Below, piece after piece: positions 4,919 through 10,505 of a DNA stretch of 21,138 nt. Source of the DNA: a virus. Every line of letters starts with the position of its first letter. The first letter of the stretch is position 1. The notes beneath the pieces were generated by a model. It ran no database searches, was not told where the DNA came from, and worked only from the letters and a program-made list of their open reading frames with translations. The stretch covers positions 1-21,138 of the IMG/VR virus record IMGVR_UViG_3300021963_000774; one strand, written 5' to 3'. The position numbers were made by a program, and so were the translations under genes.

Positions 4919-5149
4919 GTGAACGACGACAACGATATGACCCCAGAGAACATCATCGTGCGAAACACAATGCAGAGAATTTTCGATGTGATGGAGCCAG
5001 AGGGATTGTTCATCATTGACGAAATCCTCGGCCCGTTTCCCTACGACGACAACGGACCAGAAGTCTTCAGGGTGCGTGTCGTGCGTAACGACGACGACGA
5101 CACCTCGGACTTCGCATTTTACGTTCACGCAGAGGGAGGAACCCTGTAA
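4919..5149 (+). CDS. Small acidic hypothetical protein
   Basis: This is a 76-residue protein from GTG 4919, with GGAG five bases upstream in the CAACGACG leader. An ATG at 4937 would align better with the 2317 paralogue and is the alternative. The segment M-T-P-E-N-I-I-V-x-x-T-M-Q-R-I-F-D-V resembles M-N-P-E-R-I-T-V-x-x-I-L-N-A-L of the 2317 protein. Strands follow (F-I-I-D-E-I-L, V-F-R-V-R-V-V). An N-D-D-D-D run is encoded by a short GAC repeat. The next gene is coupled by TAATG, and that pair mirrors the 2317/2496 pair. The function is unknown. Confidence 0.65.
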   Translation: MNDDNDMTPENIIVRNTMQRIFDVMEPEGLFIIDEILGPFPYDDNGPEVFRVRVVRNDDDDTSDFAFYVHAEGGTL

Positions 5150-5451
5150 TGGAGAACATCACGACGGACCAGGCGCTCCGTATCACGGAGAAGGTTATGG
5201 AGAAGTTCGGAGACGCAATCGGAGGGAACCCGCAAATCGTAGAGCGCATCATGTTCGGAGTCATTGACTCGGCCTGCGAAAACGACGACGACGACGACGG
5301 GGAGGTGTTTCAGGGCCTTGACCCTGCGATTGCGGGCAGAGTCGCACGCATGATTGTCCAGTACAGGGACGATTGCGAAATCAACCTGAACACGTTAGGG
5401 TGGCGAGGTTGGACCGTGTTGTTGTGTGAGAGCGACATTGAGGTAGAGTAG
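5149..5451 (+). CDS. Small acidic hypothetical protein, likely paralogue of the 2496 gene
   Basis: This 100-residue protein has an ATG sharing the final A of the upstream TAA, with GGGAGGAA 8-9 nt before it. The start M-E-N-I-T-T-D-Q-A-L-R-I-T-E-K-V-M-E-K resembles that of the 2496 protein, which is also 100 residues long. A run of Asp (N-D-D-D-D-D-G, about 45-51) comes from a GAC repeat. Then follow D-P-A-I-A-G-R-V-A-R-M-I-V-Q-Y and a Trp-rich end. The protein is strongly acidic, which would fit a DNA-mimic or inhibitor role, but that is only a thought. No terminator is obvious after it. Confidence 0.7.
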   Translation: MENITTDQALRITEKVMEKFGDAIGGNPQIVERIMFGVIDSACENDDDDDGEVFQGLDPAIAGRVARMIVQYRDDCEINLNTLGWRGWTVLLCESDIEVE

Positions 5452-5516
5452 GGTAAACGTGTACGGGGTACGCAACATGCACGCGGGGTCAAAACAAGGG
5501 AAGGGGGGTACAAGTT

Positions 5517-5560
5517 CCCTAAGGGGGTTCAGGTGATAGGGGTGGGGTATGCCCTCAGGG
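5517..5560. repeat. CCCTNAGGG palindrome cluster 2
   Basis: CCCTAAGGG (5517-5525) and CCCTCAGGG (5552-5560) lie in the 197-bp gap between 5451 and 5649. They are 41-84 bp upstream of the TTCAGA box of the next promoter. The rest of the gap is G-rich with no gene. Confidence 0.65.
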
Positions 5561-5600
5561 TACCGGGATGCGATGTTTTACAAAGAGCGGCACATACACG

Positions 5601-5629
5601 TTCAGAGATATTGTAATATAAATTATGAA
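5601..5629 (+). promoter_or_regulatory. Promoter with ATATTGTAATAT palindrome in spacer, copy 2
   Basis: TTCAGA (5601-5606), 17-bp spacer with ATATTGTAATAT (5608-5619), TATGAA (5624-5629). It matches the copy at 4871-4899 in spacing and sequence. The leader CAACGACGAAAGGGAAACA follows and ends at ATG 5649. Confidence 0.6.
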
Positions 5630-5648
5630 CAACGACGAAAGGGAAACA

Positions 5649-5993
5649 ATGTCAATGCCTGTCACGCACATCGCTCTTGACGCTCACGACATCCTGGTCC
5701 GCAGGCAAATGTGCCCCGTGATGAAAACGATCACCGCGGACTACATCGTGTTCGAAACGCTCCCCTTCCTGGACTACTACCTGGGTTGGTCCATGGTCCG
5801 CTGGCACATCACCCTGCTCGATGACCCCGACGACAATGCGTGCATCGGCGTAGAGCAGTGGGGTAGCACGACGCCCGCGGGGGACACGTTCACAGAGGAC
5901 AAAGACATGCGCGGAGATCACGAGTTTGAGTCCCTGCACGCCGCACTCCGCTGGGTGTTCACAGAGCGCGAGAGCATCATCAACAACCCGTAG
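5649..5993 (+). CDS. Hypothetical protein
   Basis: This is a 114-residue protein. ATG 5649 is favoured because GAAAGGG lies 6 nt upstream in the shared leader. An ATG at 5625 is in frame but falls inside the predicted -10 box, so it would lie upstream of the transcript start. The sequence has H-I-A-L-D-A-H-D-I-L-V-R-R, then Y-I-V-F-E-T-L-P-F-L-D-Y-Y-L-G-W-S-M-V-R-W-H-I-T-L-L-D-D, and ends F-E-S-L-H-A-A-L-R-W-V-F-T-E-R-E. It is acidic and soluble, with several Trp and Tyr. No family is recognised. It is a single-gene transcription unit with its own promoter and terminator. Confidence 0.7.
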   Translation: MSMPVTHIALDAHDILVRRQMCPVMKTITADYIVFETLPFLDYYLGWSMVRWHITLLDDPDDNACIGVEQWGSTTPAGDTFTEDKDMRGDHEFESLHAALRWVFTERESIINNP

Positions 5994-6007
5994 GGTTCAC
6001 GAGATCA

Positions 6008-6038
6008 GGGCGAGGCGACGTTTGCCTCGCTCTTTTCT
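6008..6038 (+). terminator. Intrinsic terminator
   Basis: GGGCGAGGC (6008-6016) pairs with GCCTCGCTC (6024-6032), with one G-U pair, around GACGTTT. TTTTCTT follows. It lies 14 bp after the stop at 5993. Confidence 0.8.
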
Positions 6039-6051
6039 TGTCGCACTTTTT

Positions 6052-6196
6052 CCCTCAGGGAACTGGGCACACACTTTTTCCCTTAGGGCAAAATTTCTTC
6101 TCTCCTCGGGGCCCCCAGAGTGCTAGACCTCCCTGTCCCACGGCTACTCTAAGCCCGTTGCATCCTCAATTGTTGCGTGTGCAAATTCCCTCAGGG
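6052..6196. repeat. CCCTNAGGG palindrome cluster 3
   Basis: CCCTCAGGG (6052-6060), CCCTTAGGG (6080-6088) and CCCTCAGGG (6188-6196), plus a one-off TCCTCGGGG (6103-6111). The central base varies (C, T, and A elsewhere) while the arms are constant, as expected for a dyad recognised by a dimer. Confidence 0.65.
6123..6142 (+). repeat. 20-bp intergenic element, copy C
   Basis: CTAGACCTCCCTGTCCCACG, followed by GCTACTCT. It sits after the terminator at 6008 and between CCCTNAGGG sites, the same order as copy B. Confidence 0.7.
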
Positions 6197-6255
6197 CGCG
6201 AAAAGGGAAAAAAGAGAAAGAGATTGGAGATTTTGGAATTAGGGACAGGGCCCAA

Positions 6256-6310
6256 TATTTACAAAAAATTTACAAATGGGTATTTACATTTTTCATACAT
6301 TTCGTTTACA
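6256..6310 (+). repeat. Four TTTACA repeats in AT-rich DNA
   Basis: TTTACA occurs at 6258-6263, 6269-6274, 6283-6288 and 6305-6310; TATTTACA is exact at 6256 and 6281. These could be -35-like boxes or short iterons. The last lies 20 bp before a perfect TATAAT at 6331-6336. Confidence 0.4.
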
Positions 6311-6330
6311 AAATCCACACATATACAAAT

Positions 6331-6370
6331 TATAATACACGCATACACACAAACATGTGTGTCATATACA
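6331..6370 (+). promoter_or_regulatory. Candidate promoter region for the RG-free gene
   Basis: A perfect TATAAT (6331-6336) lies 20 bp after TTTACA, which is a long spacing. A second -10-like TATACA (6365-6370) sits in CATATACACA, which is shared with 2287-2296. Between them is the hairpin ACACACA-AACA-TGTGTGT (6345-6362). Which box is used is unclear. Confidence 0.4.
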
Positions 6371-6392
6371 CAACGACGAAACGAATATAACA

Positions 6393-6776
6393 ATGTCAAA
6401 TGCACGTGTATCACAAATGAATGACGCAACGTTTATGAAAACGTTTCGCGCAACACGTAACGACGTAAAAAACAACAACGCGAAAATGTGTACGAACGAA
6501 ACGTGCGTATCACATAACACGAATGACATGTTGCGACACGATGCGTTCGCACGTGACAACGCACAACGCGATAACATGTGTGTGTGGTGTCGTCGTTGCG
6601 AATCGATATACAATCGCGCATACGCGCGTGCGTTGCGCGAATGTAACGTGCGCACGCGACGCGAAATCAACGACATTATCGACGACGACGCACGCAACGC
6701 GATGCACGACAAATTCGACACGATCATGCGCGAATGTAACGTGCGATCGCGTCGATACACACGACGTAATTCGTAA
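6393..6776 (+). CDS. RG-free paralogue of the 4024 zinc-ribbon protein
   Basis: This is a 127-residue protein from ATG 6393. The leader ACAACGACGAAACGAATATA has no Shine-Dalgarno, which cannot exist here without AG/GG. It aligns with the 4024 protein: A-T-F-M-K-T-F-R-A-T-R-N-D-V against E-T-F-V-A-E-F-A-A-T-E-G-D-V, a shared C-T-x-x-x-C, D-A-F-x-R-D, V-W-C-x-x-C, and Y-N-R-A-Y-A-R-A-L. The full W-C-R-R-C pair is kept here (Cys33, 38, 63, 66, 69), so zinc binding is more likely than in the paralogue. There is no Gly and no Pro. Lys is always AAA, Glu GAA, Gln CAA, Leu TTG and Arg CGN. R-E-C-N-V-R-x-R-R occurs twice (82-90, 113-121). It is very basic, so nucleic-acid binding is plausible; its activity is unknown. 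Confidence 0.75.
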   Translation: MSNARVSQMNDATFMKTFRATRNDVKNNNAKMCTNETCVSHNTNDMLRHDAFARDNAQRDNMCVWCRRCESIYNRAYARALRECNVRTRREINDIIDDDARNAMHDKFDTIMRECNVRSRRYTRRNS

Positions 6777-6859
6777 CATGTAACAACGCGCACGCGCACA
6801 TACACAACATATGTATGTGCGCGTGCGTGTTACATGTAACAAAAACATAAATTTTTTTT
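6776..6859 (+). terminator. Long hairpin and T-runs after the RG-free gene
   Basis: ACATGTAACA (6776-6785) pairs with 6828-6837, and CGCACGCGCACATAC (6789-6803) pairs with 6813-6827. The stem is 25 bp with a 3-nt bulge. It starts on the last base of the stop codon. The T8 run (6852-6859) is 14 bp beyond the stem, farther than usual, so termination is likely but not textbook. The arm is alternating purine-pyrimidine (CGCGCACGCGCACA), a Z-DNA-prone pattern. Confidence 0.6.
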
Positions 6860-7015
6860 ATCATTTTTTTATTCATATTTTTTATGACACGTATCAAACC
6901 GGCTTATGCAAATTTCGATATCGGAGACTAGAGCTGCAGCTAGCGCAAAACATAAAAGGAGGGTGGTTAGAAAAGGGATTTACATGCGCTGGAAAGAGTT
7001 GTTATCATCCACGCC
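6860..7015. other. AT-rich gap before the structural operon
   Basis: This gap has T-runs at 6864-6870 and about 6878-6883, then an abrupt return to normal composition at 6899. AGCTGCAGCT (6932-6941) is a perfect 10-bp palindrome flanked by CTAG-type bases. AAAGGAGG ends near 6961 but is about 54 nt from the TerS ATG. A promoter for the structural genes would be expected here, but I cannot point to one with confidence. Confidence 0.3.
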
Positions 7016-7573
7016 ATGGCACAAAAGAAGCATCCAGCAAAAACACCAGGCAAGCCTACCATCTGGGGTAAATACAACCAGGCACGCCACACTACTATTG
7101 TGGAGGCGATCAGGTCAGGCAATTCCAAGTCAAACGCCTTCCGCCTTGCAGGCATCTCTATTGACACAGGCACGGAGTGGCTCAGGTACGGACGTGAGAG
7201 GCCTGAGGAGTACCCATACTACGCCAAGTTGTACGAGGAAGTAGAGCAGGCGCTTGCTGAGTACGAGGCAACCCGCGTCTCTCTGGTCACGACAGCAGCA
7301 GACACCGGAACCTGGCAAGCAGCCGCATGGTGGCTTGAGAGGCGTAACCCAGACGAGTGGGGTAGGCATGATCGGGTCAAGCATGAAGTCAATAATCGTC
7401 CAACCGTCCAACTCAACCAGGTGATCCTGGAAGATGCCTCAGCAAGAGAACTTTCCCGCAACCTCCTCCGTCAGTTGGCCTCAAATCGCGCAGATGTCAC
7501 CCTCGGGCCTGGCCATGTACGCGAACTTGCCGAAAACGGAGAAGACGGACGGGACACCGTACACGCCAGCTGA
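7016..7573 (+). CDS. terS: Terminase small subunit
   Basis: This 185-residue protein lies immediately before the large terminase. The N-terminal part after a basic start (K-K-H-P-A-K-T) carries a helix-turn-helix, A-F-R-L-A-G-I-S-I-D-T-G-T-E-W-L-R-Y-G (about 42-60). A helical oligomerisation region follows, then W-Q-A-A-A-W-W-L-E-R-R-N-P-D-E-W-G (about 100-116), typical of actinophage small terminases. It recognises the packaging site and loads the genome on the large subunit. ATG 7016 is the only plausible start after the in-frame TAG at 6968; its ribosome-binding site is weak. The C-terminal 47 codons overlap the annotated start of TerL in another frame, so either a long overlap is real or TerL starts later. 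Confidence 0.75.
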   Translation: MAQKKHPAKTPGKPTIWGKYNQARHTTIVEAIRSGNSKSNAFRLAGISIDTGTEWLRYGRERPEEYPYYAKLYEEVEQALAEYEATRVSLVTTAADTGTWQAAAWWLERRNPDEWGRHDRVKHEVNNRPTVQLNQVILEDASARELSRNLLRQLASNRADVTLGPGHVRELAENGEDGRDTVHAS

Positions 7574-8960
7574 ATCTCGCTGGATCCACGCTCGTCACGT
7601 TGACTACCTTGACCAGATTCTGGTTGATCTTTATGCTGGTGTGTACCGTGAACTTGGTTACGTCGGGGTCATTGTCGAAGAACCTCCCCGGCACGGAAAA
7701 TCCGAACTCTGTTCGCACTACAACCCGGCGTGGTATCTCGGCACGCGGCCGGACGACAGGATCATTCTGGCATCCTATGAAGCGACCTTTGCTGCGACGT
7801 GGGGGCGCAAAGCGCGAGACACCCTGACCGAATACGGCAAGGACGTGTTCGGAATCGAGATCAGTCCTAGGTCGTCTGCGATGGACGCTTGGGACATTAA
7901 GGGTCACAAGGGCGGCATGTTCACCGCAGGCGCAGGTGGTGCGATCACTGGTAAGGGCGCGAACGTGCTGATCGCCGACGACCTGATTAAGAACGCGCAA
8001 GAAGCATCCTCTGACCTCATGCGAGAAAGGTTGTGGGAGTGGTGGAAGACGACGTTCCGAACGCGCCTCGAGCCAAATGGAGTGATCTTCGTGATCGGTA
8101 CCCGCTGGCACGAGGACGACGTAATCGGGCGCCTTCTTGCTGTTCAGGGCGATTCCCGTGAGGGCAAGAATCACCACCTTTACGACCCGGATGGAGATCG
8201 CTACATTCGTGTTCGCCTACCTGCTATTGCAGAGGAACCCGACGACGAGTTTCCGGATCCTGATCCCCTCGGTCGAAAGCCAGGCGAACCCCTCTTCCCG
8301 GAACGCTGGCCTGTCCAGGCACTCAGGCCCCTCATGGGATCATCCACCTGGGCAGCGCTGTATCAGCAGAGGCCTGTGCCCAAGGAGGGTGGCCTATTTA
8401 ACTCGAAGAACTTTCCGCTCGTTCCAGTCCCGCCAGGGCGGTTCAAGAAACTCGTGAGACGGTTTGACCTCGCGGCAACCGAGAAGCGCCCGGGCGAGGA
8501 TCCTGACTACACAGTAGGACTTCTCATGGGACAGCACGAGGACGGGAACTTCTATGTCTTGGACCTCGTGCGGGATCGCGTGTCTCCTGAAGGCGTTGAG
8601 AACATTCTGAAGCGAACGCTGCGCGAGGACCGCATGAAGTACGGGTCCATGGTGAAGTTCACGGTAGAACGTGAACCGGGATCGCAGGGCAAGTTGTATG
8701 CTCGCCATTTGGCAACTAGAATTTTTCGGGGTTCAAACTTCCGAGCCATTCCGTCCACAGGATCTAAGATGCTGCGCGCTGATACAGTTGCGGCAGCAAG
8801 TGAGCGGGAAGAGGTGCGCCTTGTGAGGGCACCGTGGAATAGAGAATTTCTACACGAGGTACAGCATTTCCCCTTCGGCAAGCATGACGATCAAGTGGAT
8901 GCCCTGTCTGGTGCCTACCAGGACCTCACGCAACGGGGCGGAAAATTCGTTACCTGGTAA
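7434..8960 (+). CDS. terL: Terminase large subunit (packaging ATPase and nuclease)
   Basis: This is a 508-residue protein of normal length for the family. The ATPase domain has the Walker A-type P85-R-H-G-K-S90 and Walker B V-L-I-A-D182-D183-L. The RNase H-like nuclease domain has D345 (R-F-D-L-A-A-T), E412/E414 (V-E-R-E-P-G) and the final K-H-D485-D486-Q-V-D489-A-L. It cuts concatemers and drives DNA into the procapsid through the portal. Starts at 7434, 7494 and 7515 are all possible and none has a strong ribosome-binding site. Clear homology begins near residue 45 (Y-T-P-A-E-S-R-W-I), so the true N-terminus is uncertain. Confidence 0.92.
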   Translation: MPQQENFPATSSVSWPQIAQMSPSGLAMYANLPKTEKTDGTPYTPAESRWIHARHVDYLDQILVDLYAGVYRELGYVGVIVEEPPRHGKSELCSHYNPAWYLGTRPDDRIILASYEATFAATWGRKARDTLTEYGKDVFGIEISPRSSAMDAWDIKGHKGGMFTAGAGGAITGKGANVLIADDLIKNAQEASSDLMRERLWEWWKTTFRTRLEPNGVIFVIGTRWHEDDVIGRLLAVQGDSREGKNHHLYDPDGDRYIRVRLPAIAEEPDDEFPDPDPLGRKPGEPLFPERWPVQALRPLMGSSTWAALYQQRPVPKEGGLFNSKNFPLVPVPPGRFKKLVRRFDLAATEKRPGEDPDYTVGLLMGQHEDGNFYVLDLVRDRVSPEGVENILKRTLREDRMKYGSMVKFTVEREPGSQGKLYARHLATRIFRGSNFRAIPSTGSKMLRADTVAAASEREEVRLVRAPWNREFLHEVQHFPFGKHDDQVDALSGAYQDLTQRGGKFVTW

Positions 8961-8971
8961 AGTGAGGATTC

Positions 8972-10471
8972 ATGGCTGATATGGACGTTGAGTGGGCGGT
9001 CTCGCAGTTTAAGGAGTCAGAGCGTCTGCGGAAGTATTCGCTCTACTGGAATTATTACGAGGGCAACCAGCGCCTCGCGTTTGCGACGGAGAAGTTTAAG
9101 GAGTCGTTCGGCAACCTGTTCCGCGAGTTTGCGGAGAACGCTTGTCCTGCAGTAGTTGACTCTCTTGTTGATCGTCTTAAGTTGATTGGGTTCCGCTCGA
9201 ACCTCGCAACCCAGAGGACAATCGAGATCCCGTCTCTTGTCCCGGGTTCGCCTCCGCGTAAGCGCATCTCAACTTCTGACCCAATGGGGCAGAAGGCGTG
9301 GGACATCTGGGAGTCGAACTACATGGACCTGCGCTCGAAGGAAGTGCATCGAGAGGCATCTATGATGGGTGACTCCTATGTGATCGTGTGGCCAAACGAG
9401 GATGGCGATCCAGAAATCTGGCCGCAGATCGCCAACGAGATGTCTGTCCAGTACAACCCAAACAAGCAGGGAGAGATTCACCGTGCCTGCAAGAGGTGGT
9501 TCGACCCAATTGCCGGCGTCTGGCGCCTTAACGTATTCACGCAAGATGCTGTCTACAAGTACGCCAGCAAAAAGACAACGCGCTCTTTTCCTGACCAGGC
9601 ATCTGACTTCATCCTCGAGGATACTCTTGCCAATCCGTATTCCAGAATTCCTGTGTTCCACTTCTCTCGAGGTGCAGAAAACAGGTTCGGACGTTCGGAT
9701 CTAAAGGACGTCATCCCGATCCAGGACGCTCTCAACAAGGCAGTCATGGACATGCTGATTGCGATGGAGTTTGCATCGTTTAAGCAGAGGTACATCATCG
9801 GCATGGAGGTGGATCTGGACGAGGAGACGGGTCAGCCGCGTGATGCGACCATGCGAAACTACGGTGCTGATCGCATGATGGCCATTCCGAATGAGGATGC
9901 CAAGGTCGGGCAGTTCGACGCTACCGATCTCGGGCAGTTTCTCCGCGTTCAGGAGAAGTTCTGGGCGTCAATCGCCCGGGTTTCTGGTACGCCACTCCAC
10001 TATTTCTTCATCACCCAGGGCGATTTCCCGTCTGGTGAGGCCCAGAAGGCGGCAGAGGCAAGGTTCTCCACCCGCATCGAGGATTCCCAGGTTGGTTTTG
10101 GGAACGTCTGGGAAGCAGTCGTTAAGTTCGCCATTGAGATTGCTGGTGATTCCGAGGCAGAAGACCTCAAGTTTACCTCAATCTGGTCGAACGCCACCCC
10201 GCGCTCGGAAGCTGAACTCGCAGATACAGCGATCAAGAAGAAGTCAATCGGCTTCTCACGCTCGTATCTCCTCAAGGAGTTCGGTTTGTCCGACAAGGAG
10301 GTGGATGAGATGCTCGCCGAAACAGATGCTGAGGCGATGCAGAAGGTTTCTCTTGATCTAATGAGTAAGTCTCAGGAAGGCACTCAGAATCAGGAGAACG
10401 CGGGCGCTGGAAATACCATCCAGTCACGCAATCAGCCCACTGGCGAAAACACCAGGGGCGTTAGGCAGTAA
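8972..10471 (+). CDS. Portal protein (SPP1 gp6-like)
   Basis: This is a 499-residue protein. ATG 8972 has a GAGGA site, 11 bp after TerL. The features are those of actinophage portals: Y-Y-E-G-N-Q-R-L-A-F-A (about 28-38), N-A-C-P-A-V-V-D-S-L-V-D-R-L (about 56-69), and G-D-S-Y-V-I-V-W-P-N-E-D-G (about 132-144). Next come the D-V-I-P-I-Q-D-A-L-N-K-A-V-M-D-M-L-I-A-M-E-F helix (about 246-267) and the crown-side C-terminus rich in Gln/Asn. Twelve copies form the channel for DNA and the docking site for terminase and connectors. There is no fused MuF domain, and a separate scaffold follows. Confidence 0.9.
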   Translation: MADMDVEWAVSQFKESERLRKYSLYWNYYEGNQRLAFATEKFKESFGNLFREFAENACPAVVDSLVDRLKLIGFRSNLATQRTIEIPSLVPGSPPRKRISTSDPMGQKAWDIWESNYMDLRSKEVHREASMMGDSYVIVWPNEDGDPEIWPQIANEMSVQYNPNKQGEIHRACKRWFDPIAGVWRLNVFTQDAVYKYASKKTTRSFPDQASDFILEDTLANPYSRIPVFHFSRGAENRFGRSDLKDVIPIQDALNKAVMDMLIAMEFASFKQRYIIGMEVDLDEETGQPRDATMRNYGADRMMAIPNEDAKVGQFDATDLGQFLRVQEKFWASIARVSGTPLHYFFITQGDFPSGEAQKAAEARFSTRIEDSQVGFGNVWEAVVKFAIEIAGDSEAEDLKFTSIWSNATPRSEAELADTAIKKKSIGFSRSYLLKEFGLSDKEVDEMLAETDAEAMQKVSLDLMSKSQEGTQNQENAGAGNTIQSRNQPTGENTRGVRQ

Positions 10472-10505
10472 TCTATCTTGACATCTCTAGAGGAGATACT
10501 CTAAT

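Larger units (their letters stand above)
6281..6898. other. 618-bp segment devoid of AG and CT (RG/CY-depleted)
   Basis: Reading the segment base by base, I find no AG and no CT, one CC (6315-6316) and one GG (6586-6587). At equal base use about 150 of these four dinucleotides would be expected. The flanks are normal: GGG ends at 6280, and CCGGCT starts at 6899. The segment spans the upstream region, the gene 6393-6776 and its downstream hairpin. The one GG is in a TGG Trp codon, which has no synonym. Confidence 0.9.

Noticed and set aside
5083-5300. GAC/ACG trinucleotide repeats as a possible slippage or CRISPR-like repeat
   Set aside because: They encode short Asp runs in two acidic proteins, and no spacer structure is present.
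6362-6848. Long minus-strand frames opposite the RG-free gene
   Set aside because: The RG/CY ban removes the CTA and CTC/CTT-type contexts and lowers stop frequency on both strands, so several frames stay open by composition. Only the plus-strand frame aligns with a paralogue.
6906-7244. Open frame of 112 codons overlapping the TerS gene
   Set aside because: The TerS frame has clear terminase features over the same bases, and this frame gives a Ser/Thr/His-rich, family-less product.
10478-10505. TTGACA-16-TCTAAT, a good-looking promoter before the scaffold gene
   Set aside because: The -10 touches the ATG, so a transcript would start inside the gene. Two other signals needed there anyway, AGGAG and the portal stop, explain part of the match. 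It may at most be incidental.
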